DNA from: Methylobacter sp.
Lineage (GTDB): Bacteria; Pseudomonadota; Gammaproteobacteria; Methylococcales; Methylomonadaceae
Reading direction: 5' to 3'
DNA: 45,966 bases
Assembly (NCBI RefSeq): GCF_030680395.1
Contig: NZ_JAUXVR010000001.1
Location: 1-45,966, forward strand
Made by a program: the position numbers and the translations under genes. The notes under the pieces were generated by a model, which had not been told where the DNA came from, ran no database searches, and saw only the letters and a program-made list of their open reading frames with translations. Numbering within the stretch: position 1 is the stretch's first letter; each line of letters opens with the position of its first letter. This document shows positions 32,907-42,912 of the stretch, piece after piece.

Positions 32907-35416
32907 AGGTCATCTCGCCGAATAATAGGAGTCGCGGGTACCTGCCAAATCTCATCGCAATATTCACGAATCGCGCGATCCGAGGAAAACTTGCCTGCTC
33001 TGGCGGTATTCAGAATCGACATCCTGGTCCATTTTTCCGGATCCGCCCAGACCCTGGCGACTTTGTCCTGACAGTCGATATATTCGGCGTAATCGGCGAA
33101 CACAAGAAAGGGGTCATGCTGGCACAGATTGTCCACCAAAGGACGGAATACCTCGGCGTCGCCATTGGAAAAATGCCCCGATGCGATCAGCGAAATCGCG
33201 TCGGCCAGTTGCGGATTGCCTTCGACGTAAGCGTAAGGGCGATAGCCTTGCTGCTGAAGTTTGACGGTTTCTTCAGTGCTCAGTCCGAACAGGAAGAAAT
33301 TATCCGCGCCCACTTCTTCTCGTATTTCAACATTGGCGCCATCCAATGTGCCGATGGTCAAGGCACCATTCAAGGTGAATTTCATGTTGCCGGTGCCTGA
33401 CGCTTCCTTGCCTGCCATTGATATCTGCTCGGACAGATCGGCTGCCGGGTATATCAGTTGGCCATTCTGTACATTAAAATTGGGTACAAACGCGACGCGC
33501 AGATATTTATTCACGTCCGGATCGTTATTGACCACCTCACCCACCGCATTGATCAGTTTAATGATACGTTTGGCGATAAAATAACCGGGGGCCGCCTTGC
33601 CGCCGAAAATGAATGCCCGCGGCGCGATAGCCAGCTTCGGATCACGCTTCAGTCGGTTATACAGCGTGATAACGTGAAGAATGTTCAAATGCTGGCGTTT
33701 GTATTCATGAATACGCTTGACCTGAACATCAAACAACCAGCTTGGGTCGAGCTCGATACCGGTCTGTTTGCGGATATAGTCGGCGAGTTGCTGTTTATTG
33801 GACTGCTTGACGGCGCGCCATTGTTTGCGAAACGCTGCGTCCTCTGCGAGAGGTTCGAGATTTCTGAGTTGCTCGGTATGGGTAACCCATCCGTCACCGA
33901 TTGTGCGGGTGATCAATTCGGCCAGTTTCGGGTTGGCCAAAGCCATAAAACGCCTGGGCGTCACGCCGTTGGTTTTATTATTGAAGCGATCCGGCCATAA
34001 TTCATAAAAATCCTTGAGCACATTTTGTTTCAAGAGTTCGCTATGCAATGCCGCCACACCGTTGATAGAGTGACTGCCAACACAGGCAAGATGGGCCATG
34101 CGAATACGTTTTTCACCATTTTCATCAATCAACGACAGCCGTTTAATCCGCTCTTCATCCTGGGGATAGCTCTCGCGTACCACGGCAAGAAACCGGGCAT
34201 TGATTTCATAAATAATCTCCAGATGCCTCGGCAACATTTCTCTGAACAAAGGCAGCGGCCAAGTTTCAAGCGCCTCGGGCAGCAAGGTGTGATTGGTATA
34301 GCCGAAAGTGCGCCCGGTAATGTCCCAGGCTTCGTCCCAAGACAGCCGTCGTTCGTCGACCAATAGCCGCATGAGTTCGGCCACTCCGATAGACGGATGG
34401 GTATCGTTAAGCTGTACCGCAAACTTATCAGGAAAACGCTGCGGTGGTTGTCCCCAAATATCGAGAAGGCGCAGCATGTCCTGCAACGAACAAGAAACGA
34501 AAAAGTATTGTTGCGCCAGGCGCAGCCTCTTGCCGATCTCGGGCTCATCATTGGGATAAAGCATCTTGGTCAGCGTTTCGGAGATCACTTTCTCGTTCAC
34601 TGCCGCATAGTAGTCACCGGCGTTGAAAGCCTGAAAGTCGAAACTTTCACAGGCCTCGGCGCTCCATAGCCGCAAAGTGTTGCAGGTGTTGACCCGATAG
34701 CCCTGGACGGGGGTATCATAAGCCATGCCGTTAACCGCCCGATCAGGTATCCATCGAGTCCGCTGATAACCTTCGTCATCCTGGTAACGTTCGGTACAAC
34801 CACCGAAATTAACAGTGTAAATGACATCGGGTTTGGCTATTTCCCATGGGTTGCCCTTGCGTAACCATTTATCGGTTATCTCGCATTGCCATCCGTCACG
34901 GATTTCCTGATCGAAAATGCCGAATTCATAGCGAATACCGTATCCGACCGCAAGCCGCTCGAGGGTTGCCAGGGAATCCAGGTAACAGGCGGCCAAGCGG
35001 CCCAAGCCGCCGTTGCCGAGACCGGGCTCTTCCTCTTCGGCCAGCACTTCGTCCAGCTCGAAGCTCATTTCGGCAAGCGCTTGCCTGACCTCATTTTCAA
35101 TACCTAAATTAAGTAAATTATTGCCTAGATGAGGGCCCATCAGAAACTCTGCGGACAGATAGCATGCCACTTTCATATCTTTCTCAAGGCTCTCTACCGT
35201 TTGAATCCAGTGCTGTTGCAATCTGTCGCGCACACTCAGCGACAAAGCCTTGTAATAATCATGCCTAGTAGCCACAAAGTGAGGCGTTCCTAAGCTGTGT
35301 ACAAGATGATCGTAAATTGCATTTTTTATTTCTTGAGCACTCGTCAGCCTGTTTTCATATCCAAGCAAAGTAACAACCGCGTTTTCAGCTTCGGCGGTCT
35401 TATTCTTTTTTGTCAT
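32903..35416 (-). CDS. glgP: Glycogen/maltodextrin phosphorylase GlgP
   Basis: GlgP releases glucose-1-phosphate from glycogen with phosphate and pyridoxal phosphate. The family signature EASGTGNMKFTLNGALTIGT contains the PLP-binding Lys. GLGNGGLGRLAACYLDSLAT and VKRIHEYKRQHLNIL are also diagnostic. The length of 837 residues is typical. A GAGGAT ribosome site lies ahead of the ATG, and xfp ends 24 bases upstream. No N-terminal regulatory extension of the eukaryotic kind is seen. Confidence 0.97.
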   Translation of the reverse strand: MTKKNKTAEAENAVVTLLGYENRLTSAQEIKNAIYDHLVHSLGTPHFVATRHDYYKALSLSVRDRLQQHWIQTVESLEKDMKVACYLSAEFLMGPHLGNNLLNLGIENEVRQALAEMSFELDEVLAEEEEPGLGNGGLGRLAACYLDSLATLERLAVGYGIRYEFGIFDQEIRDGWQCEITDKWLRKGNPWEIAKPDVIYTVNFGGCTERYQDDEGYQRTRWIPDRAVNGMAYDTPVQGYRVNTCNTLRLWSAEACESFDFQAFNAGDYYAAVNEKVISETLTKMLYPNDEPEIGKRLRLAQQYFFVSCSLQDMLRLLDIWGQPPQRFPDKFAVQLNDTHPSIGVAELMRLLVDERRLSWDEAWDITGRTFGYTNHTLLPEALETWPLPLFREMLPRHLEIIYEINARFLAVVRESYPQDEERIKRLSLIDENGEKRIRMAHLACVGSHSINGVAALHSELLKQNVLKDFYELWPDRFNNKTNGVTPRRFMALANPKLAELITRTIGDGWVTHTEQLRNLEPLAEDAAFRKQWRAVKQSNKQQLADYIRKQTGIELDPSWLFDVQVKRIHEYKRQHLNILHVITLYNRLKRDPKLAIAPRAFIFGGKAAPGYFIAKRIIKLINAVGEVVNNDPDVNKYLRVAFVPNFNVQNGQLIYPAADLSEQISMAGKEASGTGNMKFTLNGALTIGTLDGANVEIREEVGADNFFLFGLSTEETVKLQQQGYRPYAYVEGNPQLADAISLIASGHFSNGDAEVFRPLVDNLCQHDPFLVFADYAEYIDCQDKVARVWADPEKWTRMSILNTARAGKFSSDRAIREYCDEIWQVPATPIIRRDDL

Positions 35417-35440
35417 GGCGATATCCTCGCTGCACGATTA

Positions 35441-37822
35441 TTAGGACCATTTCCAGGACGCAAACTCGGGTTTGTCTATGCCATGTTCATAAGCATAGTG
35501 ACTGCAACCGATCTGCATGCCGCGTAATTTTTCTTTGACATGGGCGCCGGCCACGTTAAGCCCCGGAACCCGATTGATCACATCGATGGCCAGGCTGAAA
35601 CGGTCGACCTCGTTGCGAATAGCCAATTCGAGCGGCGTATTGATATTGCCTTTTTCCTTGTAGCCGCGCACATGCATGTTGTTATGATTGGTGCGGCGGT
35701 AGGCGAGACGGTGAATCAGCCAGGGATAGCCGTGAAAGTTGAATATCACCGGTTTATCGATGGTGAACAGGCTGTCGAAATCCCGGTCGGAAAGCCCGTG
35801 CGGATGTTCTCTCTCAGGCGTCAGACGGTAAAGATCCATCACGTTGATAAAGCGGATTTTCAATTGAGGAAAATACTCCCGCAGTAGACTGACAGCTGCC
35901 AAGGCTTCTTGCGTCGAAATATCGCCGCAGCTCGCCATGACCACATCGGGTTCCGAGCCTTGGTCATTGCTCGCCCAGTCCCAGATGCCGATGCCTTTGG
36001 TGCAATGTTCGATGGCGGCGTCCATGTCCAGAAATTGATGGTGTTTCTGCTTGTCCGAAACGATCACGTTGAAATAGTCGGTACTCTTCAAACAATGGTC
36101 GGCCACCGACAACAGCGTATTGACATCCGGCGGCAGATAAATGCGCGTAACTTCAGGGCTTTTATTGACAACCACATCCAGAAAACCCGGGTCCTGATGG
36201 GTAAAACCGTTGTGATCCTGCCGCCATACCGTTGAGGTGATCAGCAAATTGAGCGATGAAACCGGCGCGCGCCAGGAAAGATCGTTGCTGATATCCAGCC
36301 ATTTGGCGTGCTGATTGAACATCGAATCGATGACATGCACGAAAGCTTCGTAACTGGAGAAAAAACCGTGGCGTCCTGTGAGGAGGTAGCCTTCCAGCCA
36401 TCCTTCCAGGGTATGTTCGGAAAGCATTTCCATGACCCGCCCATCCGGCGATAATTCGCCGCCGTCGGCATCTTCCGGCAAATAATCCGCCATCCACATT
36501 TTTTTGCTGGCCTGATAGATGGCGTCGAGCTTGTTGGAGGTGTTTTCATCCGGGCCGAACACGCGGAAATTAGTCGGATTGAGCTTGACGACATCGCGCA
36601 AAAAAACGCCCAAGGGTTTGGTGTTCTCGACTTCGGTTTGACCGGGGTTGTCTACCTTGACGCCGTAGTCGCGAAAATCCGGCAGACGCAATGCCTTGCG
36701 CAACAGGCCGCCATTGGCATGGGGATTGGCACTCATGCGCCGCACGCCTTTTGGCGCAAGCTCCTTCAGTTCGGAGATCAGGCGGCCGTTTGCATCGAAC
36801 AGCTCTTCCGGTTTGTAGCTGCGCAGCCAGTCTTCCAGTTGTTTCAGATGCGCCGGATTTTCCTTGACTCCGGCCAGAGGCACCTGGTGGGCTCGCCAAA
36901 ATCCTTCCACTTTATGCCCGTCCACTTCTTTCGGTCCTGTCCAGCCTTTCGGACTGCGCAGTATGATCATCGGCCATCTGGGCCGCTCCGGAACGCCGCC
37001 GGCGCGGGCCGTCTCCTGAATTTTACGTATTTCGGTGACGCAGTGTTCCATGACGGCAGCCATGCGTTGATGCATGACTTCGGGATCGCTGCCTTCAACG
37101 AAATAAGGCGTCCAGCCATAGCCTTTGAACAGATTTTCAAGCTCCTCATGGCTGATGCGCGACAATAAAGTCGGATTATTGATCTTGTAACCGTTCAGAT
37201 TAAGGATGGGAAGAACCGCGCCGTCGCGGGCAGGATTCAGAAACTTGTTGGAATGCCAGGAAGTCGCCAAAGGTCCGGTTTCCGCTTCGCCATCGCCGAC
37301 GACGACCGCCACCAGCAGGTCGGGATTATCGAATGCCGCGCCAAAGGCATGGGACACACTGTAACCCAGTTCCCCACCTTCGTGAATGGAGCCCGGCGTT
37401 TCCGGCGTACAGTGGCTGCCGATGCCGCCGGGAAAGGAAAATTCCTTAAAGAACTGATGCATACCTTCCAGGTCTTCGCTTTTGTTCGGATAAATTTCCG
37501 AGTATGTGCTCTCCAGATACACCGGACCCAGAACGCCCGGCGCGCCATGACCTGGACCGGCCATAAAAATCGCATTAAGATCGTAGTCGTTAATCAGACG
37601 GTTGAGATGGATATAGGTAAAACTTAATGCCGGACTGGCGCCCCAGTGACCAAGAAGACGGTTCTTGATCTGCTCGGGTTTGAGCGGTTCTCTGAGTAAA
37701 GGATTTTCCTGCAGATAAATCATACCGGCGGCCAGATAATTGCAGGCTCTCCAGTAGGCATGTATCTTGCGCAAGGATTCCTGGTCGAGTGGTTTGAGAT
37801 TGTTCAAGGTCGTTTCAGTCAT
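35441..37822 (-). CDS. xfp: Phosphoketolase (xylulose-5-P/fructose-6-P)
   Basis: This thiamine-diphosphate enzyme cleaves xylulose-5-phosphate or fructose-6-phosphate with phosphate to acetyl phosphate plus glyceraldehyde-3-phosphate or erythrose-4-phosphate. The hallmarks are [14 protein letters not shown], the TPP motif [33 protein letters not shown] and [13 protein letters not shown]-type sequence (seen as [14 protein letters not shown]). The length of 793 residues is the family norm. It heads the operon xfp-glgP-phosphatase-glgX-ackA behind an AGGAG ribosome site. Substrate preference cannot be read from sequence. Confidence 0.97.
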   Translation of the reverse strand: MTETTLNNLKPLDQESLRKIHAYWRACNYLAAGMIYLQENPLLREPLKPEQIKNRLLGHWGASPALSFTYIHLNRLINDYDLNAIFMAGPGHGAPGVLGPVYLESTYSEIYPNKSEDLEGMHQFFKEFSFPGGIGSHCTPETPGSIHEGGELGYSVSHAFGAAFDNPDLLVAVVVGDGEAETGPLATSWHSNKFLNPARDGAVLPILNLNGYKINNPTLLSRISHEELENLFKGYGWTPYFVEGSDPEVMHQRMAAVMEHCVTEIRKIQETARAGGVPERPRWPMIILRSPKGWTGPKEVDGHKVEGFWRAHQVPLAGVKENPAHLKQLEDWLRSYKPEELFDANGRLISELKELAPKGVRRMSANPHANGGLLRKALRLPDFRDYGVKVDNPGQTEVENTKPLGVFLRDVVKLNPTNFRVFGPDENTSNKLDAIYQASKKMWMADYLPEDADGGELSPDGRVMEMLSEHTLEGWLEGYLLTGRHGFFSSYEAFVHVIDSMFNQHAKWLDISNDLSWRAPVSSLNLLITSTVWRQDHNGFTHQDPGFLDVVVNKSPEVTRIYLPPDVNTLLSVADHCLKSTDYFNVIVSDKQKHHQFLDMDAAIEHCTKGIGIWDWASNDQGSEPDVVMASCGDISTQEALAAVSLLREYFPQLKIRFINVMDLYRLTPEREHPHGLSDRDFDSLFTIDKPVIFNFHGYPWLIHRLAYRRTNHNNMHVRGYKEKGNINTPLELAIRNEVDRFSLAIDVINRVPGLNVAGAHVKEKLRGMQIGCSHYAYEHGIDKPEFASWKWS

Positions 37823-37876
37823 GGGATACTCCTGATTTTTGTTGAATTGTTTCTGTTCGATAAAGCTAATGGATGC

Positions 37877-37953
37877 TTAAATCCAGTAAGTCCTGGTTTA
37901 AACAACATTTAGCCAAGTGTGCTGACTCGTTAAAATCGTGTTTACTTAACGAG
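37877..37953 (-). promoter_or_regulatory. Two dyads in the xfp upstream region
   Basis: TTAAATCCAG (37877-37886) faces CTGGTTTAA (37893-37901) with one bulge. CTCGTTAA (37926-37933) faces TTAACGAG (37946-37953) perfectly. Both lie in the 176-base gap between the outer-membrane-factor gene and xfp. The farther one may end the efflux transcript and the nearer one could be an operator or leader hairpin. No certain promoter was found. Confidence 0.4.
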
Positions 37954-37998
37954 CAATCACGCCAGCATGGCTTTTTCAGCTCCATGTGCTCATCACAA

Positions 37999-39639
37999 TT
38001 ACCAATCCGGTAGGCGCCACCAGTTGTCTTTTTCTTTTGGGGGTAAATCAAGCTGTTGAGGTTCCAGTAGATCACCCCAATCCGTCCGCTCGTTCATTTG
38101 TTGTTGTACCGGTTTGTCGACGAAATCCTTTTCAGTTCGCGTTTCCCAGCCTCCGCCCATGGCTTTATAGAGCGCAATCAGATTGGTGGCGATGTCGCCG
38201 GATACAATCACCAGCGACTCTTGCGAGTTCACCAGATTGCGTTGGGAATCCAGTACGCGCTGGTAATCGACCAGCCCCTCCCGATATTGATACAGCGATA
38301 ATTCGGTCGATCGTTTGGCCGCCTCATAGGTGTCTTGCAGCGCATTGCGTTGTTCCTGAGATTTTAGGAAGCTGATGGTGGCATCTTCCGCTTCCTTGGC
38401 GGCGTTTAGCACGGTGCTTCGATAATCGGCGATCAATTGCTGGAAGCGGGCATCCTCAACGCGCACCTGGTTGGTGATGCGTCCGTAATTGAAAATGTCC
38501 CAGCTCAGGCTGGGTCCGATAAAGTATTGGAAGCTCTTGGCGTTGAAAACATCACCCAGTTCACTACCGCCAGCCGAGGCAAAAGTCAGCGCGGCGTCGC
38601 TGGCGCGCAGGTTGATCGAACCGAGCAGCGAAAAATGCGGATATAAATCCGCTTTGGCCACGCCGATCAGCGCGCTCTGCGTTGCAAGCTGACGTTCGGC
38701 GAGGCGAATATCGGGACGGCGCCGCAACAAATCGGCTGGCACGCCGACTGCAATCTCGGCAGGCGCGGCAGGTATCGGGCGGGACTGCGCCACATAACTG
38801 TCTACCCGTCCCGGCGGTTGACCGAGCAACACGCCCAAGGCGTTTTTCGCCTGGCGCACACTGGCTTGCAATGGCGGGATGGTCGCTAAGGTGCTGCTCA
38901 GTAGGCTTTTTGCCTGCAGGTGATCCAGTTCGGGAATCAAACCACCGGAAAATAGCGCATCGGCGATCTCCAAGGTGCGTTGCTGGATTTTCACGTTGTC
39001 GCGGGCGACCTGAATGCGGGTTTCGGTGGTGCGAAGCACCACATAGGTGCGTACCACCTCGGCAGTCAGCGACACCAGGGCGTTGTCGTAACCGGCAACC
39101 GAAGCGTCCAGATTAGCCAGACTCGATTCCACGCCGCGGCGGAACTTGCCCCACAGGTCGAGTTCCCAACCGGCATCAAAGCCTATGCCGACAGTGCCGA
39201 AATTGCGGTCGATCAGAGGACTGGTGTTCGGCGCATTGGCACTGATTTGCTGATAACCTAAATCACCGTTCAGTTGTTGCAGTTGAGGATATTCGGAGCC
39301 CGTGGCGATACCCAGTTGCGCCCGTGCTTCCAGGATGCGGACCCCCGCCAGTTGCAATGTTAAATTCTGCCGCCGAGACGCTTCAACCAGCCGATCCAAG
39401 TCCGGATCCTTGAACACTTTCCACCAGTCAGCCAGTTTCGCTTCGCGCTGGCTGACCCGAGAATCGGACTGGTTGATCCACTGGGTTTCCACGGCGGCTT
39501 CGGGTTTGGCATAATCCGGCCCTACCGTGCAACCGGCGTTCACCAGCAGCATCGCAGCCATACCAGTCAAGCCGTGGAGAATACGGGTAACGCTGGAATT
39601 TGACTGCTTGCCGTCACTCTTCTTGCCTTGCATAGTCAT
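37999..39639 (-). CDS. Outer-membrane factor lipoprotein of RND efflux system (NodT/TolC family)
   Basis: This is the outer-membrane channel of a tripartite efflux pump. The signal peptide ends in the lipobox VNAGC (about Cys37) followed by TVGPDYAKPEA, the usual NodT-family start. Two TolC-type repeats follow (about 60-260 and 270-480), with LDAGWELDLWGKFRRGVESS-like sequence (seen as DAGWELDLWGKFRRGVESS) and GVPADLLRRRPDIRLAERQL. A C-terminal extension of about 40 residues is Asp/Glu/Trp-rich (ending NWWRLPDW) and not part of the common core. The start overlaps the pump gene stop (ATGA). Confidence 0.94.
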   Translation of the reverse strand: MTMQGKKSDGKQSNSSVTRILHGLTGMAAMLLVNAGCTVGPDYAKPEAAVETQWINQSDSRVSQREAKLADWWKVFKDPDLDRLVEASRRQNLTLQLAGVRILEARAQLGIATGSEYPQLQQLNGDLGYQQISANAPNTSPLIDRNFGTVGIGFDAGWELDLWGKFRRGVESSLANLDASVAGYDNALVSLTAEVVRTYVVLRTTETRIQVARDNVKIQQRTLEIADALFSGGLIPELDHLQAKSLLSSTLATIPPLQASVRQAKNALGVLLGQPPGRVDSYVAQSRPIPAAPAEIAVGVPADLLRRRPDIRLAERQLATQSALIGVAKADLYPHFSLLGSINLRASDAALTFASAGGSELGDVFNAKSFQYFIGPSLSWDIFNYGRITNQVRVEDARFQQLIADYRSTVLNAAKEAEDATISFLKSQEQRNALQDTYEAAKRSTELSLYQYREGLVDYQRVLDSQRNLVNSQESLVIVSGDIATNLIALYKAMGGGWETRTEKDFVDKPVQQQMNERTDWGDLLEPQQLDLPPKEKDNWWRLPDW

Positions 39640-42600
39640 TCCCCCTTCCCTAAGTTCGGATTGCGCTGCCCGGTTTGCGCTTGGTCTTCTACTTCCACTT
39701 TGTAAAAAATGGCATACAGCACCGGAACGACGATCAAGACCAGTAGCGTCGCAAAGCCAAGGCCGAATACGATCGTCACCGCCATCGCGATGAAAAAGGC
39801 GTCGGTAAACAAAGGGATCATGCCCAGCATGGTCGTACCGGAAGACATGGTCACGGGAATCAGACGGCTGACACCGGAGCGCATCACTGCCTGATACGGC
39901 CTCGCCCCCTGGCCGATCTGAACGTTAATTTCATCGATCAGTACAATCGACGCCTTGATGACCATACCAGAAAGGCTCATTAGCCCCAGCAGCGCCATGA
40001 AGCCGAATGGCTGATGAAAAACCAGCAAACCAAGGGTAACACCGATGAGGGCCAACGGTACCGTCAGCCATATGATCAGGGTCTGTTTGAGGGAGTTAAA
40101 CAGAATCAACACCGTCAATACCATCAGGCCGAAAAACACCGGGATCGAACTCGTCAGGCGCGAATTGGCGCGCGCGGAATCTTCGGCTTCGCCGCCCCAG
40201 GCCATGTAATAGCCCGGCTTATCCTTGATCGGCCATAGATTGTTATCGCCGACTTTGAGGGTGGACGCATCGAATTCCTCAACCGGTTCATCGGAGGATT
40301 TGCCAAGCACCGCGTTGATATCCACGCCCAGGGCTTGTTCGATTTCCGCCTTGACTTTGACGAAGACTTCGCTTGGCAATCCTTCGCGGGGGTCGGCATG
40401 GATGCGCAGCATTTTCCGCCGGTCCCAGCGCCATACATGCGCGTCTTCGAATTCGAGAGGAAAAGAAGACACCACTTGCCCCATCGGAATCATCGCTTGC
40501 GCAGCCGGACTCCAGATCTGCACAGCTCCCAGGCTGTCCAGATCGGCGCTCTCGGCTGCCGGAGATCGAGCCACCAGCGGGATCAATTCGTCCCGCTCGC
40601 GGTAAATCCCGACTATCTGGCCTTCAAACGCCATCGCCAGCGCTTCGGCCACCTCAGGGCGGTCGATGCCGGCGCGGCGCGCCTGGGATTCCGCCAATTG
40701 CGGCCTGAGCATCTTGGTTTTGTCGCGCCATTCGTTGCGCACCGCCTTGGCGGTCGGCTCCGCTAAAAGGATAGACTCGGCTTTCTCGCCCAATTGCCGT
40801 AATTCCTCGGCGTCCGCTCCATAGATGCGCAGCTGGATCTTGCCGCCGGTCGACGGGCCCAGGACGAACAGCCGCACGCTCACGACCGCATCGGGATAGA
40901 GCGCTTCGAGTTCCTGCTGAACACGCGGGGCCATCGTGGCAATGCGGGTGTAATCGTCGACATCGACCAGGATCTGTCCGAAACTGCGGTAACTGTGTTC
41001 CGGCGTATACGTCAGCAGGAAGCGCACCTGGCCGCCGCCCAGCTGGCTGGTCAAATGGGTCACGCCTTCGTGCTTCTTGATCAGCTTCTCGGCCTCTTTG
41101 ATGCGCTGGTCGGTTTCCTTGATGTCCATGCCTTCCGGGAACCAAAGATCGACGTAGAATTGCGGACGAGTGGAGTCGGGGAAAAAGCTATTCTTGACAA
41201 AACCAAATCCAAAAAGAGCTGAGATAAACAGCGCCACGACAATGCCCACCACAACCCAGCGGAAACGCAGGCAGAAAATCAGGAAACGCTGGTAACTTCC
41301 GTAAAACCCTACCGAATAAGGGTCCACGTCGCCGCTCGTGGCAACGGCACCGGTTTTGAGAAAGGTCTTGCATAACAAAGGTGTGCAGGTGACCGAGGTC
41401 AGCCAGCTAAACGAGAGCGAAATCAGGATCACCGAGAACAAGGTGCGGCAATACTCGCCGGTGGAATCCTCGGAAGTGCCGATCGCGGCAAAAGCAATAA
41501 TCGCTACCGCGGTGCCGCCCAGCATCGGCAACGCGTTCTGGCCGACGATGTCGCGCGCCGCATCGTCGCCGTTTTGTCCTTGCGCCATACGCATGCGCAT
41601 GCCGTCGGTGACCACGATGGCACAATCCACCAACATGCCCAAGGCAATGATCAACGCCCCCAAGGAGATGCGCTCCAAGGTGATATTAAGCATATTCATT
41701 ACGATGAAGGTACCCATGATAGTTACCATCAGCACCACGCCGAGAATCAGGCCGCTACGCAAACCCATGAACACCAGCAGCACGCCGACCACGATGGCCA
41801 CGGCTTCCGCCAGGTTCACGATGAAGCCGGTTAGCGCCGTGGTCACCGATTGCGCCTGATGGGAAATGATGTGGGTTTCGATGCCCACCGGGCGCATCGA
41901 TTCGAGCTCCTTTAAGCGCTGATCCAATGACTCGGCCATTAGGATGGCGTTACCGCCTAATACGGTCGAAATTCCCAAGCCGATGGCGGGCTGTCCGTCG
42001 AAGCGCAGCAGCGTCGTTGGCGGTTCTCGATAGCCGCGCCTGATGTCAGCCACATCGCGCAAGTACACTAGGCTTTGGGATTTCTGCCCACGGGAGGTAA
42101 TCAGAAGATCGCCGAAATCCTGTTCCGATTTGTACTCGCCGGTCGGGTTAATTGGTATGAATTCCTGCCCCAAACTGAAATTACCTGCGCTCGCAACAAT
42201 GTTTTTTGCTTGCAAGGCTGTGTAGATGTCTGTCGGAGAGATGCCGAGCTGCGCCATTTTTTCGCGGCGCATTTCCACGTAAATCGCCTCCTTTTGTTCC
42301 CCGTAAAGGACGATGCGCTTGACATCGGTCGCTTTCAGCAATTCTTTTTGCAGGTATTTGGCGTATTCGTACATTTCCTTGTAGCTGTAGCCTTCACCAG
42401 TAATCGCGAGATAAATGCCGTAAACATCGCCGAAATCATCGTTGACCAGCGAAGGGCCCGCTTTGGGCGGCAATTTGCCCTGGGCGTCGTTGACCTTGCG
42501 GCGCAGCTCGTCCCATACCTGCGGCAACGAAAACTTGTCGTACTCATCTTTCATTTCGACTTTTACGTTGGAGAGACCGCGGTATGAATGCGACTCGACT

Positions 42601-42836
42601 TTATCCAACTGCCCCATTTCCTGCGCGGCCTTCTCGATCACGTTGGTGACCTCTTCTTCCACTTCCACGGCAGACGCGCCGGGATAAGGGGTCAAAATCA
42701 CAGCCTCCTTGATCGTGAACTCTGGGTCTTCCAAACGACTCAAGGCCTGGTAAGACTGCCAGCCGACCACCAACATCAGCACGATCATCACCCAAGTGAT
42801 GACGCTTTTACGTATGCTCCACTCCGCTAAATTCAT
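39636..42836 (-). CDS. RND efflux pump permease
   Basis: This inner-membrane proton-driven pump has 1066 residues and 12 helices in two halves with two large periplasmic loops. The first helix starts IRKSVITWVMIVLMLVVGW and the porter motif PEFTIKEAVILTPYPGAS follows. Helix 4 reads ALGMLVDCAIVVTDGM: the first relay Asp (404) is kept, but the next position, Asp in AcrB, is Cys (405). Helix 10 keeps the Lys (961) in GMVIKASIVLIDE. The sequence belongs to a branch distinct from AcrB, and its substrate is unknown. It lies between adaptor and channel genes, so the system looks complete. Confidence 0.93.
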   Translation of the reverse strand: MNLAEWSIRKSVITWVMIVLMLVVGWQSYQALSRLEDPEFTIKEAVILTPYPGASAVEVEEEVTNVIEKAAQEMGQLDKVESHSYRGLSNVKVEMKDEYDKFSLPQVWDELRRKVNDAQGKLPPKAGPSLVNDDFGDVYGIYLAITGEGYSYKEMYEYAKYLQKELLKATDVKRIVLYGEQKEAIYVEMRREKMAQLGISPTDIYTALQAKNIVASAGNFSLGQEFIPINPTGEYKSEQDFGDLLITSRGQKSQSLVYLRDVADIRRGYREPPTTLLRFDGQPAIGLGISTVLGGNAILMAESLDQRLKELESMRPVGIETHIISHQAQSVTTALTGFIVNLAEAVAIVVGVLLVFMGLRSGLILGVVLMVTIMGTFIVMNMLNITLERISLGALIIALGMLVDCAIVVTDGMRMRMAQGQNGDDAARDIVGQNALPMLGGTAVAIIAFAAIGTSEDSTGEYCRTLFSVILISLSFSWLTSVTCTPLLCKTFLKTGAVATSGDVDPYSVGFYGSYQRFLIFCLRFRWVVVGIVVALFISALFGFGFVKNSFFPDSTRPQFYVDLWFPEGMDIKETDQRIKEAEKLIKKHEGVTHLTSQLGGGQVRFLLTYTPEHSYRSFGQILVDVDDYTRIATMAPRVQQELEALYPDAVVSVRLFVLGPSTGGKIQLRIYGADAEELRQLGEKAESILLAEPTAKAVRNEWRDKTKMLRPQLAESQARRAGIDRPEVAEALAMAFEGQIVGIYRERDELIPLVARSPAAESADLDSLGAVQIWSPAAQAMIPMGQVVSSFPLEFEDAHVWRWDRRKMLRIHADPREGLPSEVFVKVKAEIEQALGVDINAVLGKSSDEPVEEFDASTLKVGDNNLWPIKDKPGYYMAWGGEAEDSARANSRLTSSIPVFFGLMVLTVLILFNSLKQTLIIWLTVPLALIGVTLGLLVFHQPFGFMALLGLMSLSGMVIKASIVLIDEINVQIGQGARPYQAVMRSGVSRLIPVTMSSGTTMLGMIPLFTDAFFIAMAVTIVFGLGFATLLVLIVVPVLYAIFYKVEVEDQAQTGQRNPNLGKGE

Positions 42837-42912
42837 TTGCTTGGGTCCCCCTTGGTCTAATTGATAATTAGAATCGTGCAGGATTTGTCATTTTTGGACA
42901 GGATTAACGGTT

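Noticed and set aside
33458-34000. 180-codon plus-strand frame opposite glgP
   Set aside because: It is a shadow of a well-conserved glgP coding region and shows no family features.
36638-37168. 176-codon plus-strand frame opposite xfp
   Set aside because: It is antisense to strongly conserved phosphoketolase motifs and has no recognisable product.
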